Shown here: in pieces, positions 33,652 to 42,307 of the stretch
Layout of the letters: the number at the start of each line of letters is the position of its first letter
Position numbering within the stretch: the stretch's first letter is position 1
Assembly: GCA_019637225.1 (NCBI GenBank)
Contig: JAHBWC010000005.1
Span: forward strand, 110,250-174,249
From: Labilithrix sp.
GTDB taxonomy: Bacteria > Myxococcota_A > Polyangia > Polyangiales > Polyangiaceae
Direction of reading: 5' to 3'
DNA: 64,000 nt
The notes under the pieces: model-generated
Databases searched by the model: none
Told to the model about the DNA's origin: nothing
What the model saw: the letters and a program-made list of their open reading frames with translations, nothing else
Position numbers and translations under genes: made by a program

Positions 33652-35151
33652 TCAGCGGAGCGACGCGCTCGCCACGAGCGCGGCGTCGATGACCTGACGC
33701 ACCGGCACGCCGTGGGCTCGGGCGGCGGCGAGGCACGCGTCGAGCTCGGGCTTGCGCTGCGGAGGGCCGAACGGACCGCCCGCGATCTTGATCGGGATCG
33801 CGCCGAACGGCGTCGCGACCTCTTCGATCCGGCGCGGGCGCTCCACCCGGTCGACCGCGTGGCGACGGACGCCGAGCGTGGTCGACTCGCGGAGGATGAC
33901 CGCCGCGATCTCGTCGGCGCGCGACGCCTCGACGAGCGCGCCGAGCATGAGCCCCGGCCTGCCCTTCTTCATCGTGAGGGGCGCCGTCCACGCGTCGAGC
34001 GCGCCGGCCGCGAGGATCGCCTCGATGCACGTCGCGAGGAGCTCGCCCGTCGCGTCGTCGAGGTTGGCCTCGAGCACCACGTGCGATCGGTCGGTGCTCG
34101 ACGGCGACGTCTCCGCAGGCTCGCCGAGGACCACGCGGAGCAGGTTCGGTCGATCGGGCAGGTCGGCCGTCCCCGCGCCCCAGCCGGTGCGCTCGGGGCG
34201 CATCGCGGGCCAGCGCGCCGACTCGGTCGCGTGCGCGCCGACGATCGCGGCGCCGGTCGGCGTGACGAGCTCGAACGCGATCCCGCCGTCGTAGGTCGGG
34301 AGGCCCTTCAGGCACTCGACCACCGCCGGCGCCGGCAGCGGCAGGATCCCGTGGCGCGCCTTCGTGCGCCCGTGTCCCATCGGCAGCGGCGAGACGACCA
34401 CGCGCGCGCCGAGGTGCTCGAGCGCGGCCGCGCTGCCGACGACGTCGACGATCGCGTCGACGCCTCCGACCTCGTGGAAGTGCACCTCGTCGATCGGCAT
34501 CCGGTGGACCCGCGCCTCGGAGGCCGCGAGCCGCTCGAAGGTCGCGATCGCGCGGGCGGCGACCCCGGCGGGGAGCTTCGCGCGCTCGATCATCGCGCGG
34601 ATCTCGCCCCAGGTTCGCTCGGGCTGCTCGGCGTCGAGGTGGACGTCGAACGACGTGGCGACGATCCCGCTCCGCTCGCGGACGCCGAAATGCAGGTGGA
34701 AGCCGGGGAGCTTCAGGCGATCGACGGCGTCCTCGATGACGGACTCGGGCACGCCGAGGTCGACGAGCGCGGCGATGACCATGTCCCCGGCAAGCCCCGA
34801 GGGCGCGTCGAAGAAGAGGATCTTCCCCTTGCCCGCGCCACGCGCGAGCGGTGCCTGCGCGGGCGCGTCGTGGTGGTGCGCGTGCGGATGCTCGTGCCCG
34901 TGCTCGTGCGAATGCCCGTGCCCATGCCCGTGCTCGTGCCCGTGATGCTCGTGCTCGTGCGCATGAGTGTGCCGGTGCCCATGCTCGTGCTCGTGGGTAT
35001 GCCGGTGCGCATGCCCATGGTGCCCCTCGTGACGATGCGCGTGCGCGGCCTTCTTCTTCGTCGCGACCTTCTTCTTCGTCGCGACCTCCTTCTTCGTCGC
35101 GACCTTCCTCGGCGCGGCCTTCTTCCCGCCGACCTTCCTGCTCGCGCTCAC
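33652..35151 (-). CDS. larC: LarC-like nickel insertion protein, His-rich N-terminus
   Basis: 499 residues from GTG 35151, one base after the stop of larB. LarC completes the nickel-pincer cofactor of lactate racemase by inserting nickel. The family core runs from about residue 110 (ILFFDAPSGLAGDM; VHFHEVGGVDAIVDVVG; PTGAAIV; LDDATGE) to the end. Ahead of it sit Lys/Ala repeats (VATKKK) and about 70 residues with dozens of His (alternating HxH), a longer His tract than usual that should bind nickel. LarA and LarE are not in the window. Confidence 0.9.
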   Translation of the reverse strand: MSASRKVGGKKAAPRKVATKKEVATKKKVATKKKAAHAHRHEGHHGHAHRHTHEHEHGHRHTHAHEHEHHGHEHGHGHGHSHEHGHEHPHAHHHDAPAQAPLARGAGKGKILFFDAPSGLAGDMVIAALVDLGVPESVIEDAVDRLKLPGFHLHFGVRERSGIVATSFDVHLDAEQPERTWGEIRAMIERAKLPAGVAARAIATFERLAASEARVHRMPIDEVHFHEVGGVDAIVDVVGSAAALEHLGARVVVSPLPMGHGRTKARHGILPLPAPAVVECLKGLPTYDGGIAFELVTPTGAAIVGAHATESARWPAMRPERTGWGAGTADLPDRPNLLRVVLGEPAETSPSSTDRSHVVLEANLDDATGELLATCIEAILAAGALDAWTAPLTMKKGRPGLMLGALVEASRADEIAAVILRESTTLGVRRHAVDRVERPRRIEEVATPFGAIPIKIAGGPFGPPQRKPELDACLAAARAHGVPVRQVIDAALVASASLR

Positions 35152-35152
35152 G

Positions 35153-35914
35153 TCACGCCTTCTTCCGCATGCGCAGGATCCGCGCCGCCGCGAACGCGGC
35201 TCCGAACCCGTTGTCGATGTTCACGACCGTGATCCCCGAAGCGCAGCTCGTCAGCATCCCGAAGAGCGCGGTCATGCCCTGCTGCGCGGCGCCGTAGCCG
35301 ATCGACGTCGGCACGGCGATCACCGGCACGTCGACGAGCCCGCCCACGACGCTCGCGAGCGCGCCCTCCATGCCGGCGATCACGATGATGAGCGACGCCT
35401 CTTCGAGCATCGGCCGCTTGTGGAGGAGCCGGTGGATCCCGGCGACGCCGACGTCGAAGATGCGCTCGAACCCGATGCCGAGCATGCGCATCGTCTCGGC
35501 GCACTCCTCGGCCACGGGCATGTCGCTCGTCCCGGCGCTCACGAGGGCGACCTTGCGCTCCGACAGCGCCGGAATGGGCGCCTTCTCGAGCGTGCAGGTC
35601 CGCGCGATCGCGTTGTGGCGCACGTCGGGCATCTCGCCGAGGAGCGCGCTCGCCTTCGCGTCGTCGATGCGCGTGACGAGGACGTTCTGCCCCGTGCGCG
35701 CGAGCTCGCGCGCGATCGCGACGATCTGCTCGGCCGTCTTGCCTTCGCCGAGGATCACCTCGGGCACGCCCTGCCGGAGCGCGCGGTGATGATCGACGAC
35801 CGCGAAGCCGAGATCGGCGAAGGGGAGCTGCCGCAGCTCGGCGACGGCGTCCTCGACCTCTGTTCCCCCGCTTCGAACCCGGAGCAAGAGCTCCTTCAGG
35901 CGAGCTTCATCCAC
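35153..35914 (-). CDS. larB: LarB-like pyridinium-3,5-biscarboxylic acid synthase
   Basis: 253 residues from GTG 35914. LarB carboxylates and hydrolyses nicotinate adenine dinucleotide in the first step of the nickel-pincer cofactor pathway. Seen: the family-typical VILGEGKT, then a PurE-like C-terminal core (VALVSAGTSDMPVAEECAETMRMLG; IIVIAGMEGALASVVGGLVDVPVIAVPTSIGYGAAQQGMTAL). Length is typical. The stop is separated from the larC start by one base, so the two are co-transcribed. larA (the enzyme) and larE (sulfur insertion) must lie elsewhere if the pathway is complete. Confidence 0.9.
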   Translation of the reverse strand: MDEARLKELLLRVRSGGTEVEDAVAELRQLPFADLGFAVVDHHRALRQGVPEVILGEGKTAEQIVAIARELARTGQNVLVTRIDDAKASALLGEMPDVRHNAIARTCTLEKAPIPALSERKVALVSAGTSDMPVAEECAETMRMLGIGFERIFDVGVAGIHRLLHKRPMLEEASLIIVIAGMEGALASVVGGLVDVPVIAVPTSIGYGAAQQGMTALFGMLTSCASGITVVNIDNGFGAAFAAARILRMRKKA

Positions 35915-35934
35915 GCAGCTGTCTTAGCCCAAGC

Positions 35935-35940
35935 TATAAG
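35935..35940 (+). promoter_or_regulatory. TATAAG -10-like element, 9 nt before membrane-protein ATG
   Basis: 5 of 6 to TATAAT; divergent from larB. Confidence 0.45.
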
Positions 35941-35949
35941 TGTCGCGCC

Positions 35950-36498
35950 ATGCCCTTGCCGCTCGCCCTGCTCATCGGCCTCCTCGTCGGGATGAGCCTG
36001 GCGTGGCTCGCGCGCGTCGAGCTCGCGCGGTCGGAGGTGCCGCTGGTCCTCGCGCGGCCCTTCCTCGTCGCTGCCGGGCTCGGGGCCGTCGTGCACCTGC
36101 CGGTCGTGGCGTACTTCGTCGCGATGCACGGCGACTGGGCGTACCTCTACCTCGTCCGCTTCAGCCGGATCCCGTCGGCCGTCGACCTGGCCCTCGTCCT
36201 CGTCACCGCGGCGCAGGTCCCGCTCGGCTTCGCCCTCGCCACCCCGTGGGCGATCGCGAAGCGCGGCTCCGCGCTCCTCAAGCTGGGCGCGGTGCTCGGC
36301 GCCCTGCTCTTGATCGCGTGCGTCGTCGCCTCGCGCCGGCTCGCCGTCAGCGCCTCGTACGCGCAGTACCACGGCGGCTTCGGCGTCGCGCCGCTCGCGA
36401 ACACGCCGCTCGGCCGTGGGGTCCTCCTGAGCTGGGTCGCGCTCCTCGCCGGCTACGGGTGGAGCGCGCACGTCCTCCGGGCGCCGCGCGCGAGCTGA
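35950..36498 (+). CDS. Polytopic membrane protein, function unknown
   Basis: 182 residues from ATG 35950 with about five hydrophobic helices (LPLALLIGLLVGMSLAW; FLVAAGLGAVVHLPVVAYF; LALVLVTAAQVPLGFAL; LGAVLGALLLIACVVA; LLSWVALLAGYGW). No family recognised. Divergent from larB with 35 nt between starts. TATAAG lies 9 nt before the ATG, so it probably has its own, possibly leaderless, promoter. Confidence 0.7.
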   Translation: MPLPLALLIGLLVGMSLAWLARVELARSEVPLVLARPFLVAAGLGAVVHLPVVAYFVAMHGDWAYLYLVRFSRIPSAVDLALVLVTAAQVPLGFALATPWAIAKRGSALLKLGAVLGALLLIACVVASRRLAVSASYAQYHGGFGVAPLANTPLGRGVLLSWVALLAGYGWSAHVLRAPRAS

Positions 36499-36569
36499 GG
36501 CCCGCACGGCCTCCGCGCGCCGGTGGGCGGCCGTCGGGCCGAGGCCGCGTGTGCTATGAGATCGGGACG

Positions 36570-37154
36570 ATGTGGGTTCGCGGCGCGGCGATTCGTCCGG
36601 TGCCTCCGTACGCGGTGGTCGGACGCGACGTGCTCGAATACATCGAGGACGAGCTGGCCGACGGCGGACTCGGAGCGAAGTCCGAGCTCGACGACGCGTT
36701 CGAGCGGTTCGAACGGACCCAGCCGGCGCTCGCGCAGCACGCGGCCGACATCCTCGCGCGTCCGCTCGACGAGACGGCGCTCGCCCTCGGCTATTTCCTC
36801 ACGATCGCCGTGTGGCTCGCGTTCGAGCGAGCGTTCGGGGCGCGCCTCACCGAGGTCTCGGAGGACGAGCGCAACGCGGCGGACGCGGCCCTCGAGCTCG
36901 AAGAGCAGCTCCGCGCGACGCACTCGCACGAGCCTCTGGAGCTCGAGGACGTGATGGCGATCGAGCAGCCGGCCGTCCTTGCGTTCGTGAACGAGCACGT
37001 CGACGCCGCGCTCGAGCCCCAGGACGGCGACGCGCGCGACGTGGACGTCGACGACGTTCACGTCGTCTACCGCAACGTCCTCGTCCAGACGCTGGCGCTC
37101 TCGCACGCGGTCGGATCGACCACGGGAGCGCGCCCCCGCGAGCTCTTGGCCTGA
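36570..37154 (+). CDS. Hypothetical soluble acidic protein
   Basis: 194 residues from ATG 36570 (TATGAG 9 nt before). No signal peptide or clear membrane helix beyond a weakly hydrophobic GYFLTIAVWLAFE stretch. Largely helical, acidic C-terminal half (EDVMAIEQPAVLAFVNEHVDAALEP; DVDVDDVHVVYRNVLVQTLALSH). No recognised family. Converges on the DUF4920 lipoprotein gene (14 nt apart). Confidence 0.65.
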   Translation: MWVRGAAIRPVPPYAVVGRDVLEYIEDELADGGLGAKSELDDAFERFERTQPALAQHAADILARPLDETALALGYFLTIAVWLAFERAFGARLTEVSEDERNAADAALELEEQLRATHSHEPLELEDVMAIEQPAVLAFVNEHVDAALEPQDGDARDVDVDDVHVVYRNVLVQTLALSHAVGSTTGARPRELLA

Positions 37155-37167
37155 GTCAGGCGAAGAG

Positions 37168-37728
37168 TCACTTCTTGCGGTCGGTCATCTCGACGGCGGA
37201 GGCGACGAACTCCGTCATCAGCGCGCTGCCGTCCGGCTTCTTGTTCGTGAACGTGGCGCCCTCGGCCTCGAGGTGCTGGACCTGCTCGGCCGTGAGGAGC
37301 TGGACCGAGACCTTGCCCTCGATCTTCACCTTCGCGCCGCGCGAGTCGGCCGGGAGGAAGAACGCGTAGCCCTTGAAGGTGACGCGCATCGTCTCGCTGT
37401 CGCGCGCGTCCTCCGGACGGACCTCCGCCCAGCAGCCGCGCTTCTGGCAGACCTGACGGACGGTGCCCTCCGTCGTGATCTGCTTGTCCTTGAAGGACTC
37501 GGGGTTGGCGAGGATCTCGGAGAGCGCGACGACCGGCGTCTTCGGGTTGAGCGGATCGCCGAAGGTCTCGGCCTCCGCCGCCGGGGGCAGCTCCTCGTCC
37601 TCGGCCGCGGCCGGCTCCTCCGGCGTCGTCTGGCCAGGCCCGTCGTTCTTCGCGACCGTCGTCGTCGTGCAGCCGAACGCCTGGGTGGAGAGGAGAGCGA
37701 CGAGGAGCGGAGCAAAGAGCGTGCGCAT
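37168..37728 (-). CDS. DUF4920-type lipoprotein
   Basis: 186 residues from ATG 37728, giving a lipobox signal peptide (STQAFGC). After a Glu/Pro-rich linker is the DUF4920 core: KDKQITTEGTVRQVCQKRGCWAEVRP, then MRVTFKGYAFFLPADSRGAKVKIEGKV. The family carries an OB-like fold with two conserved Cys (here VCQKRGCW), thought to bind metal or a thiol, but its role is not settled. It diverges from the imelysin-like gene; the 100-nt spacer holds a possible Fur-type site. Confidence 0.8.
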   Translation of the reverse strand: MRTLFAPLLVALLSTQAFGCTTTTVAKNDGPGQTTPEEPAAAEDEELPPAAEAETFGDPLNPKTPVVALSEILANPESFKDKQITTEGTVRQVCQKRGCWAEVRPEDARDSETMRVTFKGYAFFLPADSRGAKVKIEGKVSVQLLTAEQVQHLEAEGATFTNKKPDGSALMTEFVASAVEMTDRKK

Positions 37729-37796
37729 TGAGAGGTAGTCCCTTCCCTGTGGAGCGCACGCGTTACAACGGGGATGGGCCTCGCGCAAGGCCTTCT

Positions 37797-37811
37797 TGAT
37801 TTCCATTTTCA
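37797..37811. promoter_or_regulatory. Candidate Fur-like operator
   Basis: The 15-mer TGATTTCCATTTTCA lies in an AT-rich patch of an otherwise GC-rich spacer; read on the other strand it matches 10 of 14 defined positions of the 7-1-7 Fur consensus. It sits 19 nt before the imelysin-like ATG and overlaps a possible promoter (TTGATT, 16 nt, TACCTG ending 7 nt before the ATG). Imelysin-type proteins are often iron-controlled, which makes the assignment plausible but unproven. Confidence 0.4.
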
Positions 37812-37830
37812 TTAAGGTACCTGAGAGCCG

Positions 37831-39000
37831 ATGAAGCTGGGTCGCGTTGCCTCTGTTTTCGTGTTGTTCGCCGCGACCGTCGTGGCCGCCCCGACGGCAG
37901 GCTGCGGCGAAGACACCCCCGCGCCGGCCGCGCCGGACGCGCGCGCCGCCGGCGACGCGGCGTTCAAGGAGGCCGCGCACGCGACGCTGAGGGGCTGGGC
38001 CAAGATCGGGCGGACGGTGCACGACGAGACCGTGCGCCTCTGCAAGCTGCTCGAGAAGGCCATCGAGGACTTCATCAAGGCCCCCTCTCCCGAGCTCCTC
38101 GAGGGCGCGAAGATCGCCTGGAGGGCCGCGCGCGACGCGTACAGCCGCGCCGAGGCCTTCCGCTTCACGGGCGGCCCGCTCGACGAGGACGCGGCGCTTG
38201 CCGCGCGCATCGAGGTCGCCCCGGCCGACGTGACGCTCCTCGAGGGCCCGACGCTCGAGGCGGGGGGCATCCTCGACGAGCTCATGACCGTCCCCGACGT
38301 GACCGGCGACGCCGTGCGCGACGCCGCCCGCGGGAAGAACGTGCCGCTCGGCTGGCACGCCATCGAAGGGATGCTCTACGGCGCCGCGGTGACGTCGGGC
38401 GGAGCGCCGCGCTCGCACACCGACTTCGTGAGCGCCACGCCCGAGGAGCGCAACGCGCGGCGCGGCCGCCTCGTCGCCAAGCTCGCGCGCATCCTCATCG
38501 AAGACCTCGTCATCGTCGCCAACCAGTGGGACGCCGATCGCACCGAGAGCTTCGCGCAGAAGCTCGTGCGGGGCAGCCTCGACGAAGGGTTCCGGCGCGC
38601 CCTCCGCGGCGTCGCCGACGTCTCGCAGAAGGAGATGGCCGAACGGAAGCTCGGCGGCGTCCTGGCGGGAGCGCCGGAGGTCTCGGACGCGAGCGACTCG
38701 ACGCGAGCCGACCTCGCCGGCAACGCGCTCGGCGTCGAGGGGCTGCTCTTCGCCCGCGAGGGACGCGTGACCGCGCCGTCGTTCATCGAGCTCGTGCGCC
38801 GCGACGATCCGAAGCTCGCCGACGCCCTCGCCGCGTCGATCGCCGAGGCGCGCGCGTCGATCGATCGCTGCCCGCCGGTCCTCGCCGAGGTCGCCTCCGA
38901 TCCGGGCAAGCGGCTCGCGGCCGAGAGCGCGCGCGACGCGCAGCTCGCGCTCGCCGCGCGGGTCGGCGAGGTCCTCCACCACTACACGCTCGATCGCTGA
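37831..39000 (+). CDS. Imelysin-family (peptidase M75-like) lipoprotein
   Basis: 389 residues. Lipobox VAAPTAGC. The imelysin motif GxHxxE is present as GWHAIEGMLYG at about residue 172. Helical bundles flank it, and a second repeat region follows (ALGVEGLLFAREG). These periplasmic proteins belong to iron-uptake regulons in many bacteria; some bind heme or iron, and no peptidase activity is secure. Regulation by Fur is suggested by the site 19 nt upstream. Confidence 0.85.
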   Translation: MKLGRVASVFVLFAATVVAAPTAGCGEDTPAPAAPDARAAGDAAFKEAAHATLRGWAKIGRTVHDETVRLCKLLEKAIEDFIKAPSPELLEGAKIAWRAARDAYSRAEAFRFTGGPLDEDAALAARIEVAPADVTLLEGPTLEAGGILDELMTVPDVTGDAVRDAARGKNVPLGWHAIEGMLYGAAVTSGGAPRSHTDFVSATPEERNARRGRLVAKLARILIEDLVIVANQWDADRTESFAQKLVRGSLDEGFRRALRGVADVSQKEMAERKLGGVLAGAPEVSDASDSTRADLAGNALGVEGLLFAREGRVTAPSFIELVRRDDPKLADALAASIAEARASIDRCPPVLAEVASDPGKRLAAESARDAQLALAARVGEVLHHYTLDR

Positions 39001-39026
39001 GGCGGCCGCGCGCGCCGGCGCCGGGC

Positions 39027-39055
39027 ATGACAGACGGCGCGGCGCGGTCTAGCGT
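39027..39055 (+). promoter_or_regulatory. ATGACA-17-TAGCGT, 7 nt before oxidoreductase ATG
   Basis: -35 ATGACA (5 of 6), 17-nt spacer, -10 TAGCGT (39050-39055). Confidence 0.55.
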
Positions 39056-39062
39056 GCGCGGC

Positions 39063-40100
39063 ATGCAGACCGAAGCGATGGTCATGATGGCCACCGGAGG
39101 GCCGGAGGTCCTCGAGCGCAAGACGATCGAGCTGGCCGAGCCCGGACCGCGCGAGGTCCGCGTGCGCGTCCGCGCGGTCGCGCTGAACCACATCGACATC
39201 TGGGGTCGCCGCGGGCTGCCGCACTTCCGCTACGAGTTCCCGCACCGGCTCGGCGCCGACATCGCGGGCGAGGTCGAGGCGCTCGGCCCCGGCGCGACCG
39301 GCGCGAAGGTCGGCGCGAGGGTCCTCGTCAATCCGGGCCTCTCGTGCGGCGCATGCGAGCGCTGCCTGCTCGGCGAGGACGTCTTCTGTCGCCACTACCG
39401 CATCCTCGGCGAGAACACGCAGGGCGGGTACGCGCGGCACATCGTCGTCCCCGACGCGAACCTCCTCCCGATGCCGGCGAGCCTCTCGTTCGAGGAGGCC
39501 TCGGCGCTGCCGCTCTGCTTCCTCACGGCGTGGCAGATGGTCGTGCGGAAAGGCCAGGTGCGCGCCGGCCAGACCGTGCTCGTGCAGGCCGCCGGGAGCG
39601 GCGTCTCGAGCGCCGCGATCCAGATCGCGAAGATGCACGGCGCGCGCGTCATCGCCACGACCGGCACCGAGGAGAAGGCGAAGCGCGCCCGCGAGCTCGG
39701 CGCGGACGAGGTCATCGTCTACACGACGCAGGACTTCGTCGCCGAGACCAAGCGGCTCACCGACAAGAAGGGCGCGGACCTCATCGTCGAGCACGTCGGC
39801 GGCGAGGTGCTCGCGAAGAGCATCCTCGCGGCGGCGTGGGGCGGGCGCATCGTCACCTGCGGAGCGACGACGGGCTTCACGCCGGAGATCGATCTCCGTC
39901 ACGTGTTCTTCCGTCAGGTCGCCATCCTGGGCTCGACGATGGGTCCGAAGGGCGATCTCTTCGGGATCCTCCGTCACGTCGAGGCGGGGCGTCTTCGTCC
40001 CGTCGTCGATCGGGTGATGCCTCTGTGGAGCGCCGTCGAGGCGCATCGGCTGCTCGAGGATCGCAAGGTGTTCGGAAAGATCGTGCTCGCCGTCGACTGA
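39063..40100 (+). CDS. Zinc-type alcohol dehydrogenase/quinone reductase (MDR family)
   Basis: 345 residues. Seen: GroES-like N-domain (HRLGADIAGEVEALG), structural-zinc cysteines CGACERCLLGEDVFC (four Cys), and the nucleotide fold QAAGSGVSSAAIQIAKMHGARVIAT. An Asn-His pair occurs at LNHIDIWG where catalytic-zinc proteins have Cys, so the catalytic zinc is probably absent, as in quinone reductases with only a structural zinc. Substrate unknown. The promoter is well formed: ATGACA, 17 nt, TAGCGT, then 7 nt to the ATG. Confidence 0.9.
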   Translation: MQTEAMVMMATGGPEVLERKTIELAEPGPREVRVRVRAVALNHIDIWGRRGLPHFRYEFPHRLGADIAGEVEALGPGATGAKVGARVLVNPGLSCGACERCLLGEDVFCRHYRILGENTQGGYARHIVVPDANLLPMPASLSFEEASALPLCFLTAWQMVVRKGQVRAGQTVLVQAAGSGVSSAAIQIAKMHGARVIATTGTEEKAKRARELGADEVIVYTTQDFVAETKRLTDKKGADLIVEHVGGEVLAKSILAAAWGGRIVTCGATTGFTPEIDLRHVFFRQVAILGSTMGPKGDLFGILRHVEAGRLRPVVDRVMPLWSAVEAHRLLEDRKVFGKIVLAVD

Positions 40101-40206
40101 CGCGGACCGAGGACTCGAGGTTTCACCTGCTGCCCGCGAGCAGCAGTCGCAACACGCGACGTGCTTCTTCGTTGCCCGTGCGCGCCGATGTGCCACGGTG
40201 GCGCGC

Positions 40207-40953
40207 ATGCACGTCCCGGCTCGCGTCGTCGGTGCAGTCGTCGCGCTCGCCACGCTGGCGGCGATCCCGGCTCACGCCGGAGCGGAGCCGAGCGGCCAGC
40301 TCGCGCTCGTCCTCGACGGCGTCGAGAGCGGTTACGTCCGCTCTACCCAAGGCAGCGCCGGGACGAAGCGTACGCTCGTCATCTCCACCGCAGAGCCGAC
40401 GGCGCCGATCCTCACTGCCGTGCGCGCCCTGCTCGAGGGGAAGACCGAGAGCCGTAGCCTCGTCCTGTCGACGCCCGCGGTGATCCAGAAGGCCAAGGAC
40501 GCGCGCCTCGTCGACGTTCGCCTCCCGAGCTACGCAGGCGGCTCGAGCGATCTCGCGCTCACGTTCGAGGTCGGCTCCACGTCGACCGGCCCGTCGCTCC
40601 GCCTCGCGAGCGATCGCGCGAAGCCGCGCGGCGTCGAGCTCGCGAGCTTCCGCATGTCCGTCGGCGACCTCCCGACGAGCGGGGCGACCCGGCTCGACGC
40701 CGTCACGCTGAAGAACAAGGAGGGCGCGGCGCTGCCCGGCGCTTTCACGTTCGACGTGCCCTCGCGCGACGCGCCCGCCTACCTCGCGTGGGCGAAGAAG
40801 CCCGCCGCCCGCGACGGCGCGATCGAATACGTCTCGAAGACGGGCGAGCCGGCGCTCGCCGTGAAGCTCTCCGGCTGCACGCCGTCGTCCGCGACGATCG
40901 ACGGCCCGGTCACGCACGTCGTGGTGACGTGCGTCCGCGCCCGCCCGATCTGA
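40207..40953 (+). CDS. Secreted protein, function unknown
   Basis: 248 residues from ATG 40207 (GTG 40198 adds three). Signal peptide ends AAIPAHA-GAE. The mature part is a mixed alpha/beta domain (LVLDGVESGYVRSTQG; RTLVISTAEPTAPILTAVRALLEG) of the type found in phage-tail-like or contractile-tube proteins, with the caution that only the general pattern is seen. One Cys pair near the C-terminus. No neighbours suggest a function. Confidence 0.65.
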   Translation: MHVPARVVGAVVALATLAAIPAHAGAEPSGQLALVLDGVESGYVRSTQGSAGTKRTLVISTAEPTAPILTAVRALLEGKTESRSLVLSTPAVIQKAKDARLVDVRLPSYAGGSSDLALTFEVGSTSTGPSLRLASDRAKPRGVELASFRMSVGDLPTSGATRLDAVTLKNKEGAALPGAFTFDVPSRDAPAYLAWAKKPAARDGAIEYVSKTGEPALAVKLSGCTPSSATIDGPVTHVVVTCVRARPI

Positions 40954-40977
40954 GCGCAGCTCGGACTCTCGGGCGCG

Positions 40978-41517
40978 TCAGGGCGCGCAGCCCTCGCGGG
41001 TCGCCGGGGCGACGCGCCGGTAGTGGCCGCCGGGATGCAGCACGCCTTCACCCTTCACGGTGATGTCGCCGCTCGGCTCCGTCACGACGTCGCCTCGCGC
41101 GAGGACTGCACTCCCGTCTCGTGTCGTGAACTGAACGCGCCAGGTCTCGCCCGCGAGCGCGATCGTTCCGACGAGGCAGCCGTGGCGCGCATAGTACGGA
41201 CACCGCTGCCCCTGTCCGGTGGGGCCCTCCGAACAGGTCCACAGATAGGCCTCGCCGTCCTCGTGGAGATCGAGCTCGACGAACGGCGGATCGTACTGGC
41301 GCTTTCCGTCGGGCCCGTCGACCGAGAGGAGCTGCCACGTCCCCCACGCGCCGTCCTCGGGCCCCGAGGGTGGGATGCGCTCGCGCTGTCCCCAGGGAGT
41401 GTCCTCGACGTCGGCGGACGACGGGTCCGACGAGGTCGACGTCCCGGAGGGACCGCCTTCGATCCTTCCGCCGCACGCCGCGATCATGACGAGGATGGCA
41501 CTGGCGAGTCTTCGCAT
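40978..41517 (-). CDS. Small lipoprotein, function unknown
   Basis: 179 residues from ATG 41517 (lipobox VMIAAC; an ATG at 41541 is also in frame). The mature part is one small beta domain (WGTWQLLSVDGPDG; FVELDLHEDGEAYLWTC; GTIALAGETWRVQFTT) of META/lipocalin-like appearance, with four Cys. No family recognised with confidence. Confidence 0.7.
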   Translation of the reverse strand: MRRLASAILVMIAACGGRIEGGPSGTSTSSDPSSADVEDTPWGQRERIPPSGPEDGAWGTWQLLSVDGPDGKRQYDPPFVELDLHEDGEAYLWTCSEGPTGQGQRCPYYARHGCLVGTIALAGETWRVQFTTRDGSAVLARGDVVTEPSGDITVKGEGVLHPGGHYRRVAPATREGCAP

Positions 41518-41872
41518 GGATGACGACCTCGTCGGTCCCATGGCCGGCGAAGCCGGCAGCCGTCACGGCCGAGCCCGTCGCGAAGCGCGCCCGGCGACCG
41601 CACCGGGCGATCTCGAGCAACCGTGGTCCCCTGCGGCCGACCGGTGGGCCATGACGGATCGATGCGTCGCCGACACGAACCGCCCCCGAACCCGCTCGCT
41701 CGAGCCCTCGGACTGCCGGCCAACCGACGAACAGCGAGAGGCCGCGGCGGTCAACGGCGAGCGCGACGCCGAACGTGAGGCCGAGGCACGCCGCAACGAC
41801 TACTATTCCAGAGGCGGCGACGAAGGCGGCCGATGCGCACGTGCCTCGTCCGACGCGAGCCGCTACTCGCCG
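41518..41872. other. Stretch without a convincing gene
   Basis: About 355 bases. An open frame continues through it into the downstream gene from ATG 41516, but its third codon positions are clearly less GC-biased than in neighbouring genes, and that ATG shares its CATG with the start of the opposite-strand lipoprotein gene. I therefore treat it as probable upstream region. A TACTAT hexamer at 41801-41806 could be a -10 element. Confidence 0.45.
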
Positions 41873-42304
41873 ATGTCGCCGGACAATCCGCACTTGAAAG
41901 ACTCGCGCCGGACCGCCGCCATCGATCCGCCGCTCCAGGACGATCGCTACGGCAACGCCATCGTCGGGGCCGTCGCGGGCGGCCTCGTCGGTGGAGTGCG
42001 GGCCGCCGCCGTCGAGGCGCTGGCGCCGAGCCTCGGTACGAAGCCGATCGTTCAGCATGTCGCCGTGGAGACCGGCAAGGGCGTGGCGAAGGGCGTCGCG
42101 AAGACCGCGGTCACGTCGACGCTGAAGCCGCCGCCCGAGGCGGCGACGACCGGCGCGTCCGGAGCGGCCGCGAAGTCGTCCGGGCCGTCGCCGAGCGCCC
42201 CGCTGGGCGGACGAAGCGGTGGGCAAGGCACGACGAGCGAGGTCGTGAACGAGCCGAATCAGTCCGTCGCTCCCCGCTACTCACCGCTATTGATTCGAGG
42301 CTGA
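41873..42304 (+). CDS. Small protein with glycine-zipper segment
   Basis: 143 residues from ATG 41873; an open frame reaches back to 41516 but looks non-coding there. A central IVGAVAGGLVGGVRAAAVEAL segment is a glycine-zipper-like membrane or amphipathic helix, followed by VETGKGVAKGVAKTAVTS and a Ser/Pro/Gly-rich tail. Followed 3 nt later by another small gene, so the two form a unit. No family recognised; whether it acts at a membrane is only inferred. Confidence 0.5.
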   Translation: MSPDNPHLKDSRRTAAIDPPLQDDRYGNAIVGAVAGGLVGGVRAAAVEALAPSLGTKPIVQHVAVETGKGVAKGVAKTAVTSTLKPPPEAATTGASGAAAKSSGPSPSAPLGGRSGGQGTTSEVVNEPNQSVAPRYSPLLIRG

Positions 42305-42307
42305 CGC

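Noticed and set aside
34866..35040. Repetitive DNA on the plus strand (GTGC/CATG-rich) looked like a repeat array
   Set aside because: It is explained by the His codons of the larC N-terminus on the minus strand.
41516..41872. N-terminal extension of the glycine-zipper protein
   Set aside because: Weaker GC bias at third positions and a start shared with the opposite gene make it doubtful, though it cannot be excluded.
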